In this document: positions 57,231 through 64,000 of the stretch, piece after piece
Position numbering within the stretch: position 1 is the stretch's first letter
Layout: every line of letters starts with the position of its first letter
DNA from: Rhodobacteraceae bacterium 63075
GTDB taxonomy: Bacteria > Pseudomonadota > Alphaproteobacteria > Rhodobacterales > Rhodobacteraceae
Direction: 5' to 3'
DNA length: 64,000 nucleotides
NCBI GenBank assembly: GCA_003417655.1
Contig: QVMW01000005.1
Location: forward strand, 1 to 64,000
Translations under genes and position numbers: made by a program
The notes under the pieces: model-generated
What the model was told of the DNA's origin: nothing
What the model saw: the letters and a program-made list of their open reading frames with translations, nothing else
The model's database searches: none

Positions 57231-57410
57231 ATGATGACTGATATTGAAACGATCCGCGATGTGGTGATGCGCGAGCGCAGGATGGCCGTTTCCGAGCGCG
57301 AGTGGAAACACCGCCTGCGCGGCTATGGCTACGCGATCCGCGATACCGAGGCCGGCGCCTTCGTCACCTCGCTGGTGCGTGGCGAGGACCTCTGCCCGTT
57401 GGGCGTCTGA
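57231..57410 (+). CDS. Small conserved hypothetical protein
   Basis: A 59-residue protein (MMTDIETIRDVVMRERRMAVSEREWKHRLRGYGYAIRDTEAGAFVTSLVRGEDLCPLGV). It is basic and helical, ends in a compact beta-like segment, and has one cysteine. GAGGAGGA lies 8-9 bp upstream of the ATG, an unusually strong ribosome site, which supports expression. No family recognised. It stands alone between rlmN and the convergent amidase gene. Confidence 0.65.
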   Translation: MMTDIETIRDVVMRERRMAVSEREWKHRLRGYGYAIRDTEAGAFVTSLVRGEDLCPLGV

Positions 57411-57423
57411 AACAGGCAGATCA

Positions 57424-57461
57424 AACGAAACGCGGCGGCCGCGCCCTGGCCTCGGCCGCCG
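57424..57461 (-). terminator. Terminator-like hairpin after the amidase gene
   Basis: CGGCGGCCG (57433-57441) and CGGCCGCCG (57453-57461) form a 9-bp GC stem with an 11-base loop. On the minus strand it is followed by CGTTTCGTTTG. It begins directly at the amidase stop codon and may serve the convergent small gene as well. Confidence 0.55.
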
Positions 57462-58925
57462 TCAGCGCGGCCAGATGCCCCCCGCCGCGAGCAGCTTGTT
57501 CTGCATCGGGGCCCAGTTCGCGGCCGCTTCCAGCTCTGCCGCCAGCGCGGCAAGCTCGGTATCCTGGCCCGATTTCATGGCAAAATGCACGCCCACGGGC
57601 AAATCATCTTCGCTCCAGTGGAGCGGCAGCGACATGGCCGGCTGGCCCGACGCGTTGAAGGCGGCCGTGAAGGGCGAATATTCGAAACAGCTCCCCGGCC
57701 CGTTGCGATAGGCGACGAAATCCTCCTGATCCGGAGACAGCGCCCCGTGGCGGCAGGGCGGGGCGGCGAGCGTCGTCGTCAGCAACAGATCGCACTCCAG
57801 GAATTCGGCCGCGAGCCGGCGGCCGAAAGCATGGATCTCGTTGACCGCCGCGAGATAATCCATACCGTTCAGTGATTTGGCGTATTCCATCGCCCCGCGC
57901 GTGACACCCTCGACGAGGCGCTCATCGAAGGGCGCGCCGCCTGTGCGGCTGCGCACCGCGAGCGCCGTGCCGCAGGCCACGGTGACGGTCCAGGCGCGCA
58001 TCATCGCGGGCAGGTCGAGCGCGGCAGGCGGGGTGTAGGGCTCTACGTGGTGGCCCAGATCTTCGAGCAGGCTGGCCGTTTTCAGCACAGCCTCGCGGCA
58101 GTCGGGGTGGGTCGCGGGGCCATGCAGAGTGCCCTCGACATAGCGCACCCGGAGCCTGCGCGGCGCGCGCGCGGCGGCCTGCGTGAAGCTTTCGGGCAGG
58201 GGCGGGGCGTGGTAAGGCGCGCCGAGATCGGCCCCGGCGCAGGCGTCCATCAGCGCGAGATTGTCGCGCAGCGAGCGGGTGAGAAACCCGTCGATGGCCA
58301 TTCCGGCCCAGCCTTCGCCCGAGCCGGGGCCGGCGGGAAAGAGCCCGCGCGTGGGCTTGAACCCGACGAGGCCGCAGGAGGCGGCGGGGATGCGCACCGA
58401 GCCGCCCCCGTCCGAGCCATGCGCCGCCGGGACGATCCCGGCAGCCACGGCGGCAGCTGAGCCCCCCGATGATCCGCCGGAGGTGCGCGACAGATCCCAG
58501 GGGTTGCAGGTCGGCCCGCCATAGACCTGCGCCTCGGTGACCGGTCCGACGCCCAGCTCCGGCGAGGTGCCGCGCGCGAAAGTGACAAGCCCCGCCCGCT
58601 GCAACCGCTCGAACATCTCGGACTCATAGGCCCATTCATGGCCGGCAAAGAGCTTCGAGCCATTGTTCGTGGGGTAGGCCCGTGCCTCGGCCTTGAGATC
58701 CTTGAGAATGAACGGCACGCCCTCGAACGGCCCGTCCGGCAGCCCCCCGTCGATCGCGTTGCGGGCAGCGCTTTCGGCGATCATCGTCACCGCGTTGAGC
58801 GCGGGGTTGAGCCGCTCGGTCTGCGACAGGGCGGCCTCGAGAAGCTCGGCGGGGCTGACTTCGCCTTTCGCGACCAGCCCGGCCAGCGCCGTTGCATCAT
58901 GCGCAACATATTCATCCCGGTTCAT
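57462..58925 (-). CDS. Amidase (amidase-signature family)
   Basis: A 487-residue hydrolase of the amidase signature family, which uses a Ser-cisSer-Lys triad: Lys75 in 'FILKDLKAEA', Ser152/153 in 'SRTSGGSSGGSAAAVAAGIVPAAHGSDGGGSVRIPA', and Ser176 in 'DGGGSVRIP' as nucleophile. It hydrolyses carboxamides; the substrate cannot be assigned. The absence of gatB/gatC neighbours and the 'PLTSKSLAA'-unlike N-terminus argue against GatA. Start chosen at 58925 with GGGAGGA just upstream. Confidence 0.85.
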   Translation of the reverse strand: MNRDEYVAHDATALAGLVAKGEVSPAELLEAALSQTERLNPALNAVTMIAESAARNAIDGGLPDGPFEGVPFILKDLKAEARAYPTNNGSKLFAGHEWAYESEMFERLQRAGLVTFARGTSPELGVGPVTEAQVYGGPTCNPWDLSRTSGGSSGGSAAAVAAGIVPAAHGSDGGGSVRIPAASCGLVGFKPTRGLFPAGPGSGEGWAGMAIDGFLTRSLRDNLALMDACAGADLGAPYHAPPLPESFTQAAARAPRRLRVRYVEGTLHGPATHPDCREAVLKTASLLEDLGHHVEPYTPPAALDLPAMMRAWTVTVACGTALAVRSRTGGAPFDERLVEGVTRGAMEYAKSLNGMDYLAAVNEIHAFGRRLAAEFLECDLLLTTTLAAPPCRHGALSPDQEDFVAYRNGPGSCFEYSPFTAAFNASGQPAMSLPLHWSEDDLPVGVHFAMKSGQDTELAALAAELEAAANWAPMQNKLLAAGGIWPR

Positions 58926-58965
58926 GGAAAATCCTCCCCGAAAGGAGGTTGCCACGCCGCCTGAC

Positions 58966-58995
58966 AAAGAAAAACCCGCCGGAAAGGCGGGTTTT
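58966..58995 (-). terminator. Intrinsic terminator of the DUF882 gene
   Basis: AAAACCCGCC (58971-58980), loop GGAAA, GGCGGGTTTT (58986-58995), followed on the minus strand by TTTTCTTTG. It lies about 25 bp past the DUF882 stop and 41 bp before the amidase start on the same strand, so the two genes are transcribed separately. It would work in both directions. Confidence 0.85.
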
Positions 58996-59019
58996 CATCG
59001 GTTTTTCCGAGGGTTGGGT

Positions 59020-59592
59020 TTATCCTCCCCAGCTGCGCACCGGGCCGCAATCCATGTGCACGAAGTTCGAGCCGGAATACTTGCCGACACCGCCTGCGCG
59101 GCAGGACATGGCCGCGCGGCCCATCTGGCTGACCGAGCGGGAGGCCAGGCGCAGGTCCGCCGCCTGACCCTTGAGGTGCAGCGAGTTCTTGGCAACGCCG
59201 CTGGAGCGGCGGCGCAGCATCGCGTTGGTCTTGGGGCTGCGGTATCCCGAGAGGAGCATGTAGGGCTCGCTCACATCGAGAAGATTGTGCGCGGCGGCCA
59301 TGATGTCGACGGTGCGCAGGTCGATATGCTTCACATCGCCTGTCCGCCAGTCGCGCATGAAGTGGTTCACTTCGCGGACCGCATCCTTGATGTAGTCGCC
59401 GTCGACCCAGTAGATCATGTCGATCTTTTCGCCCGTGCGCGCGGAATACATCTTGACGCGGCGGATGTCGCCCGATCCGCGCAGAAGGCCGAACGCCTTG
59501 GAATATGTGGGGGCTGCTGCAACCGTGGTCGCCGCGAAGGCGCCCAGCAAGGCACGTCTTGAAATGCTCGTTGAGCTCGAATTATCTGTCAT
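59020..59592 (-). CDS. Tat-exported DUF882 (YcbK-like, M15-type) peptidase
   Basis: A 190-residue protein with a twin-arginine signal ('SISRRALLGAFAATTVAAA', Arg12-Arg13). It then has a D-Ala-D-Ala-carboxypeptidase-like DUF882 domain whose zinc ligands look intact: His139 and Asp146 in 'SLHLKGQAADLRL' and His179 in 'VHMDCGP'. 'LLSGYRSPKTNAMLRRRSSG' is also characteristic. The E. coli relative (MepK) is a murein endopeptidase that cuts 3-3 crosslinks. Notably it is divergent from an L,D-transpeptidase, the enzyme class that makes such crosslinks. Confidence 0.88.
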   Translation of the reverse strand: MTDNSSSTSISRRALLGAFAATTVAAAPTYSKAFGLLRGSGDIRRVKMYSARTGEKIDMIYWVDGDYIKDAVREVNHFMRDWRTGDVKHIDLRTVDIMAAAHNLLDVSEPYMLLSGYRSPKTNAMLRRRSSGVAKNSLHLKGQAADLRLASRSVSQMGRAAMSCRAGGVGKYSGSNFVHMDCGPVRSWGG

Positions 59593-59911
59593 CTTGCGCG
59601 CCGTCCCGTCGCTTTACCTGTTGAGCGGATAGTTTTCCGCTTTCCTGCCATCTTGTCCCCAGATGCCCTTTCCTTATGCCACAGAACGAATCGCGGGCCA
59701 AGACCACTGTGCTCTGAATTCCTCATGGCCACTATTTTCGGCATGAATTTGCTGAAAAATTGCTAATAGATACGGAAAGTGCCTTTTTTGCGCCACTTCC
59801 CGAAGGATCACGCGGCACCGAAGTCGCTCCGGGAGTTGTGAATGGACATGGCGCAATCCTTCCTTAAAAAGAAGAGTGTATCGCGTGAACAACAATGTAT
59901 CGGGGGCTCTC
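59593..59911. promoter_or_regulatory. Divergent intergenic region, DUF882 peptidase / L,D-transpeptidase
   Basis: These 319 bp between divergent starts hold no credible gene. AGCGGA-N6-TCCGCT (59624-59641) is a perfect 6-bp dyad about 32 bp before the DUF882 start. An AT-rich stretch (about 59740-59790) probably contains the promoter for the transpeptidase, but I see no clear -35/-10 pair. Confidence 0.4.
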
Positions 59912-61519
59912 ATGTCCGTGTCGCTAACAGCAGAAAAAACCAGGCATCTCCTGCTTGGCCTGGCAATCCTCATTGCCGGGCTGATCGGCCTTGCCGCGCC
60001 GGCCCAGGCCCAGGTGACAGCCTTCAAGCAGGCCGTTGCGGAAGCCGCGGCGCAGGATGCCGACATCGCCGCCTTCTACAAGGCGGGCGGCTATGAAGGT
60101 ATATGGACAGGCGCCGACAGGCAGGACACGCAGCGCCGGCGCGCGCTTTTCAAGGCGATCGCCGAGGCCGATCTTCACGGGCTGCCCGCGCGTCGCTACG
60201 ACGCGCCCGGCCTGAAGGCCCAGCTCGCCGCCGCCCGGACGCCGCGCGCCCGCGGGCTCGCGGAAGTGGCGTTGAGCCGGACATTCGTCGAACTGGCCCG
60301 CAACATGCAGACCGGCGCGGTGATCCCCCGCAAGATAGACAGCGGAATCGTCCGGAAGGTCCCTTATCGCGCGCGGTCGAGTTACCTCGTCAATTTCTCC
60401 AAGTCGGACCCGGATGCCTTCTTTCGCGCTCTGCCGCCCCAGACGCCGGAATACATGCGCCTGTTGAAGGCAAAGCTCGACTTCGAAAGGCGCGGCGGAT
60501 TCGGCCCGAAAGTGCCGGCGAAGTCGCTCAAGCCCGGCCAGTCCGGCGATGCGGTCGTCGCCTTGCGCAACCGCCTGACGGCGATGGGCTACATGGGCCA
60601 CTCGGCCTCGCCGGCCTATGACGGCAGGCTTCAGAAGGCGGTGCAGCAGTTTCAGACCGACCACGGGCTCGAGACCGACGGTGTCGCCGGTTCGACCACC
60701 ATCACCGAGATCAACAAGAGCGCCGATGACAGGCTCCGATCGATCATCGTGGCCCTCGAACGCGAACGCTGGAACAACCAGGATCGCGGGCAGCGGCACG
60801 TTCTTGTGAACATCACCGACTATTCCGCGCGGATCATCGATGACGGCAAGGTCACCTTCCGGACCCGCTCCGTCGTCGGCGCAACGAATTACGACCGCCG
60901 CACGCCCGAGTTCTCGGATGTGATGGAGCATATGGTCATCAACCCGACATGGAACGTGCCGCGCTCGATCGCAACGAAGGAATACCTGCCCCAGATGAAG
61001 CGCAACCCGAACGCGGCGGGGCATCTGAGGCTCTATGACGCCCGTGGCCGCGTGGTGCCGCGCAGCGCGATCGACTTCGCGAAACTCAACGCCCGCAACT
61101 TCCCCTTTGATATCAAGCAGCCGCCCTCGCAGCGCAACGCGCTCGGCCTTGTGAAGTTCATGTTCCCCAACAAATACAATATCTACCTGCACGACACCCC
61201 GCAGAAGAGCCTCTTCAGCCGCGAGACACGGGCCTTCAGCCATGGCTGCGTGCGCCTGAATCAGCCGTTCGAATTTGCCTACGCGCTTCTCGCCCGACAG
61301 GAAGCCGACCCCAAGGCCTTCTTCCACGCGCGGCTCGATACGGGCCGGGAGACCAAGGTGGATCTCGAGCAGGACGTGCCCGTGCACATCATCTATCGCA
61401 CGGCTGTCACCCAGGCGAAGGGGCGGGTGAATTTCCGCCGCGATGTCTATGGGCGCGACGCCAGGATCTGGGATGCGCTCGCGGATGTGGGGGTGGTGCT
61501 CCGCTCCGTGGAGGGATAA
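59912..61519 (+). CDS. L,D-transpeptidase (YcbB/LdtD-like)
   Basis: A 535-residue periplasmic enzyme that makes 3-3 crosslinks in peptidoglycan. A signal peptide ([33 protein letters not shown]) is followed by the YcbB-type scaffold domain, a peptidoglycan-binding domain ('[23 protein letters not shown]...[21 protein letters not shown]', about 210-280) and a YkuD catalytic domain. Its active site is 'FSHGCVRL', with His444 and Cys446. Start chosen at 59912 after GGGGG; a GTG at 59876 is possible. It is divergent from the DUF882 peptidase. Confidence 0.92.
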   Translation: MSVSLTAEKTRHLLLGLAILIAGLIGLAAPAQAQVTAFKQAVAEAAAQDADIAAFYKAGGYEGIWTGADRQDTQRRRALFKAIAEADLHGLPARRYDAPGLKAQLAAARTPRARGLAEVALSRTFVELARNMQTGAVIPRKIDSGIVRKVPYRARSSYLVNFSKSDPDAFFRALPPQTPEYMRLLKAKLDFERRGGFGPKVPAKSLKPGQSGDAVVALRNRLTAMGYMGHSASPAYDGRLQKAVQQFQTDHGLETDGVAGSTTITEINKSADDRLRSIIVALERERWNNQDRGQRHVLVNITDYSARIIDDGKVTFRTRSVVGATNYDRRTPEFSDVMEHMVINPTWNVPRSIATKEYLPQMKRNPNAAGHLRLYDARGRVVPRSAIDFAKLNARNFPFDIKQPPSQRNALGLVKFMFPNKYNIYLHDTPQKSLFSRETRAFSHGCVRLNQPFEFAYALLARQEADPKAFFHARLDTGRETKVDLEQDVPVHIIYRTAVTQAKGRVNFRRDVYGRDARIWDALADVGVVLRSVEG

Positions 61520-61550
61520 TCAGAAGGCTCACGCAGGTGAGGAAGTTCTG

Positions 61551-62642
61551 ATGGGCCATACGATCGAAGAAATCGCGCGCGCGCTCGGGGCCGAGGCCCG
61601 GGGCGATCTTTCCGTCGAGGTGGACGGGGTCGCCGAGCCGCAGGATGCCGGCCCGCGCGATCTCGCGCTGGCGATGAAACCCGATTATGCCGAGGGGCTG
61701 GCCAAAGGCGCGGCGCTTGCCGCCGTCCTGTGGGAGGGGGCCGATTTCGAAAGCTTTGGGCTGCGCGCCGCGATCATTCCGCCGCGCCCGCGTTATGCGC
61801 TCTCGGGCCTGTCGCAGACCTTCGACCCCGGCGAGAGCTTCGGGGCGGGCATCCATCCCTCAGCCGTGATCGATCCGGCCGCCGAGCTGTCCGAGGATGT
61901 CAGCGTCGGGCCGCTCGCCGTGATCGGTCCGGGCGCGCGGATCGGGGCCGGAACGCGGATCGGTCCGCAAGCCTTTATCGGCGCCTGCGCGACGCTGGGG
62001 GAGGGATGTTTCCTCCGCGAGGGCGTCAAGATCGGCGCGCGGGCGATGCTCGGCAAGGGCGTGATCGTCCAGCCCGGCGCGGTGATCGGCGGCGACGGCT
62101 TTTCCTTTGTCACGCCCGAGACAAGCGCAGTCGAACGCACGCGCGCCACGCTCGGGGACCAGGGGGAAGCGGAAGAGCAGAGCTGGGAGCGCATCCACTC
62201 GCTGGGGTCCGTGGAGATCGGCGACGGGTGCGAGATCGGCGCGAATGCCGCGATCGACCGGGGCACCGTTCGCAACACCCGCATAGGCGCGCGCACCAAG
62301 CTCGATAACCTTGTCCATATCGGTCATAACGTGGTCATCGGCGAGGATTGTCTCATCTGCGGGCAGGTCGGCATGGCCGGCAGCACCGTGATCGGGAACA
62401 ATTGCGTCTTCGCCGGGCAGGTCGGGATCAATGACAATATCTTCGTCGGCGACAACGTGATTGCGGGCGGGGCCACCAAGATTTTCACGAACGTGCCCAA
62501 GGGCCGCGTGCTGCTGGGCTATCCGGCGATGAAGATGGAAAGCCACGTGGAAAGCTACAAGGCGATCCGCCGCCTGCCGCGCCTCATGCGCCAGGTCGCC
62601 GAGTTGCAGAAAGCTGTTTTCAAGTCCGGCGGGAGCGATTAA
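61551..62642 (+). CDS. lpxD: UDP-3-O-acylglucosamine N-acyltransferase LpxD
   Basis: A 363-residue lipid A enzyme that adds the N-linked 3-hydroxyacyl chain. The N-terminal uridine-binding domain (about 1-100) is followed by a left-handed beta-helix of hexapeptide repeats ('[44 protein letters not shown]...'), with the catalytic His in '[16 protein letters not shown]'. Start at 61551 with AGGAAG 8 bp upstream. Unlike the usual fabZ-lpxA-lpxB setting, it is followed 31 bp later by an acyl carrier protein gene. Confidence 0.95.
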   Translation: MGHTIEEIARALGAEARGDLSVEVDGVAEPQDAGPRDLALAMKPDYAEGLAKGAALAAVLWEGADFESFGLRAAIIPPRPRYALSGLSQTFDPGESFGAGIHPSAVIDPAAELSEDVSVGPLAVIGPGARIGAGTRIGPQAFIGACATLGEGCFLREGVKIGARAMLGKGVIVQPGAVIGGDGFSFVTPETSAVERTRATLGDQGEAEEQSWERIHSLGSVEIGDGCEIGANAAIDRGTVRNTRIGARTKLDNLVHIGHNVVIGEDCLICGQVGMAGSTVIGNNCVFAGQVGINDNIFVGDNVIAGGATKIFTNVPKGRVLLGYPAMKMESHVESYKAIRRLPRLMRQVAELQKAVFKSGGSD

Positions 62643-62673
62643 GTCATCGTCAGGGCCAGATTGGGGGGGCGAG

Positions 62674-62934
62674 ATGAGCGTCAAGGACAGGGTCGTGAAC
62701 ATTATCGCGGAGCAGGCGATGCTGGAGCCGTCGGACATCACCATGCAAAGCACTCTGGAAGATGTCGGGATCGACAGCCTCGCGCTTGTCGAGAGCATCT
62801 TCGCCATCGAGGAAGAGTTCGACATTTCCATTCCGTTCAATGCCAACGAGCCCGACAAGAGCGATTTCGACATTTCCGATGTCGCCTCGATCGTGGCCGG
62901 TGTCGAAAAACTCATCGCCGATCAGAAAGGGTAG
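62674..62934 (+). CDS. Acyl carrier protein
   Basis: An 86-residue acyl carrier protein with the phosphopantetheine site Ser35 in 'VGIDSLALVESIFAIEEEFDISIPF'. It differs from housekeeping AcpP (the 'GADSLD' form is 'GIDSLA' here) and carries an unusual acidic loop (NANEPDKSDFD). It is therefore a dedicated second ACP, as AcpXL is in rhizobia, though it is not close enough to call AcpXL. It lies between lpxD and a ketosynthase gene (6-bp gap), suggesting a special acyl chain for lipid A or another lipid. Confidence 0.9.
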   Translation: MSVKDRVVNIIAEQAMLEPSDITMQSTLEDVGIDSLALVESIFAIEEEFDISIPFNANEPDKSDFDISDVASIVAGVEKLIADQKG

Positions 62935-62940
62935 ACCCGT

Positions 62941-64000
62941 TTGAAGCGCGTCGTCATCACCGGAGCCGGCACGATCAACGCGCTGGCTCATGACGTGAAG
63001 GGCACCTTTGCTGCGATGCGCGAGGGGCAATGCGGTATCGGTCCGCTGGAAATGCGCGATGTCGAGCGGCTCGCGGTGCAGATCGGCGCGCAGGTGCGCG
63101 GCTATCGGGAAGAGACGCTGTTCAACCGCCAGCAGCTCGCGCTTTTCGACAGGTTCACGCAATTCACGCTGGTCGCCGCGCGCGAGGCGATCGGGCAGGC
63201 CGGGCTGGAATTCTCCGGTGAGCTGGCCGCGCGCTCGGGCGTCGTGCTGGGCAATTCGGGCGGCGGGATGACCACGCTCGACGACAATTACCGCTCGGTC
63301 TACGAGGAGGGCAAGAACCGCGTGCATCCCTTCGTCGTCCCGAAGCTGATGAACAACGCCGCCGCCAGCCATGTCAGCATGGAGTTCAACCTCAAGGGCC
63401 CGGCCTTCACCGTGGCCTCCGCCTGCGCAAGCTCCAACCACGCGATGGCGCAGGCCTTCCAGATGGTCCATGGCGGTTTCGCGCCGGTGATGATCACCGG
63501 CGGATCGGAGTCGATGCTCTGCTTCGGCGGCGTGAAGGCCTGGGAGGGGCTGCGCGTGATGTCGAAGGACGCCTGCCGCCCGTTCTCGGCCAACCGCAAC
63601 GGCATGGTGCAGGGCGAGGGGGCCGGTGTCTTCGTCTTCGAGGAGTATGAGCATGCCCGCGCCCGCGGGGCGGACATGCTCGCCGAGGTGGCGGGCTTTG
63701 CCATGACATCGGATGCCGCCGACATCGTCATGCCCTCCAAGCAGGGCGCGGCGCGCGCCATGTCGGGGGCGCTCAAGGACGCGCGCATCGCCCGCGAGGA
63801 CGTGGGATACATAAACGCGCACGGGACCGGCACCGCCGCCAACGACAAGACCGAATGCGCCGCCGTGGCGGATGTCTTCGGGCCGCATGCGGACAAGCTG
63901 ATGCTGTCCTCGACCAAGGCGATGCACGGGCATTGCATCGGCGGGACGGGCGCTGTCGAGCTGCTGGCCTGCATCATGGCGCTGCGCGAGGGGGTCATCG
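62941..64000 (+). CDS. Beta-ketoacyl-ACP synthase, 3'-partial
   Basis: A thiolase-fold condensing enzyme of the KAS I/II type, cut by the window edge after about 353 residues. The active triad is Cys162 ('VASACASSNHA'), His294 ('NAHGTGTAAND') and His331 ('TKAMHGHCIGGTGAVE'), with Lys326. It starts at a TTG, with AAAGGG 9 bp upstream and the acp stop 6 bp before. The active-site surroundings depart from housekeeping FabF (for example KAMHGH for KSMTGH), which fits a specialised elongase working with the adjacent ACP. Confidence 0.9.
   Translation, partial: MKRVVITGAGTINALAHDVKGTFAAMREGQCGIGPLEMRDVERLAVQIGAQVRGYREETLFNRQQLALFDRFTQFTLVAAREAIGQAGLEFSGELAARSGVVLGNSGGGMTTLDDNYRSVYEEGKNRVHPFVVPKLMNNAAASHVSMEFNLKGPAFTVASACASSNHAMAQAFQMVHGGFAPVMITGGSESMLCFGGVKAWEGLRVMSKDACRPFSANRNGMVQGEGAGVFVFEEYEHARARGADMLAEVAGFAMTSDAADIVMPSKQGAARAMSGALKDARIAREDVGYINAHGTGTAANDKTECAAVADVFGPHADKLMLSSTKAMHGHCIGGTGAVELLACIMALREGVI

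Noticed and set aside
57462..58925. Assigning the amidase as GatA of the tRNA amidotransferase
   Set aside because: The signature is shared by the whole family, no gatB/gatC are adjacent, and the N-terminal GatA features are absent.

Overview
The window is a GC-rich, densely coded chromosomal segment of an alphaproteobacterium, almost certainly a Rhodobacterales (Roseobacter/Rhodobacter-type) species. The evidence is an L21 with a helix-hairpin-helix tail, a CtrA-phosphorelay phosphotransferase (ChpT), an iscR-iscS-sufB...sufCD...sufS locus with a one-cysteine IscR, ornithine-lipid genes olsBA, a Usg protein, and intergenic repeats with a TTTTTCTTGC...ATATCCC core. I cannot assign a genus.

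Layout. (1) Positions 1-8828 are a visibly different block: patchily AT-richer, with an AlpA-like DNA-binding protein, a 44-residue ORF coupled to a Prim-Pol/PriCT protein, a complete type I restriction-modification system (hsdM-hsdS-hsdR), an XRE-HGGxSTG protein and an orphan lipoprotein. It abuts the 3' end of a tRNA-Ser(CGA) gene, so it reads as one end of a tRNA-targeted integrative element or phage satellite carrying a defence cargo. The other end and any integrase are outside the window. (2) 9-16 kb is the conserved rplU-rpmA-lysE-GNAT-obgE-proB-proA run. (3) 16-23 kb holds chpT, a DUF3553 gene, olsBA, a ThiE-like protein, trmJ, ctaA, an M32 carboxypeptidase and a DoxX protein. (4) 23.5-35.6 kb holds gyrA, usg, a stand-alone BLUF photoreceptor, a SYLF lipoprotein, hemB, mfd and a three-gene hydrolase operon. 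(5) 35.6-45.3 kb is the Fe-S assembly locus, interrupted by several non-suf genes. (6) 45.5-50.3 kb is a four-gene minus-strand operon: a D-glutamate-cyclase-like protein, MurL, MurD2 and an amino-acid permease. (7) 50.5-64 kb holds a DUF4760 protein, alaA, acnA, rlmN, an amidase, a Tat-exported DUF882 peptidase, an L,D-transpeptidase, and lpxD-acp-ketosynthase, which runs off the right edge.

Most notable. The MurD2-MurL pair makes the D-Glu residue of peptidoglycan by adding L-Glu to UDP-MurNAc-L-Ala and epimerising it on the nucleotide, which bypasses free D-glutamate. Here it is translationally coupled to a DUF4392-type D-glutamate cyclase and followed 4 bp later by an APC permease. This suggests one unit for building D-Glu into the wall while destroying or moving free D-Glu. 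Other points worth checking are the tRNA-Ser-linked element, the iscR operator with one-Cys IscR, a CtrA-like box beside chpT, a family of intergenic palindromes, and a probable frameshift in a small secreted protein between acnA and rlmN.
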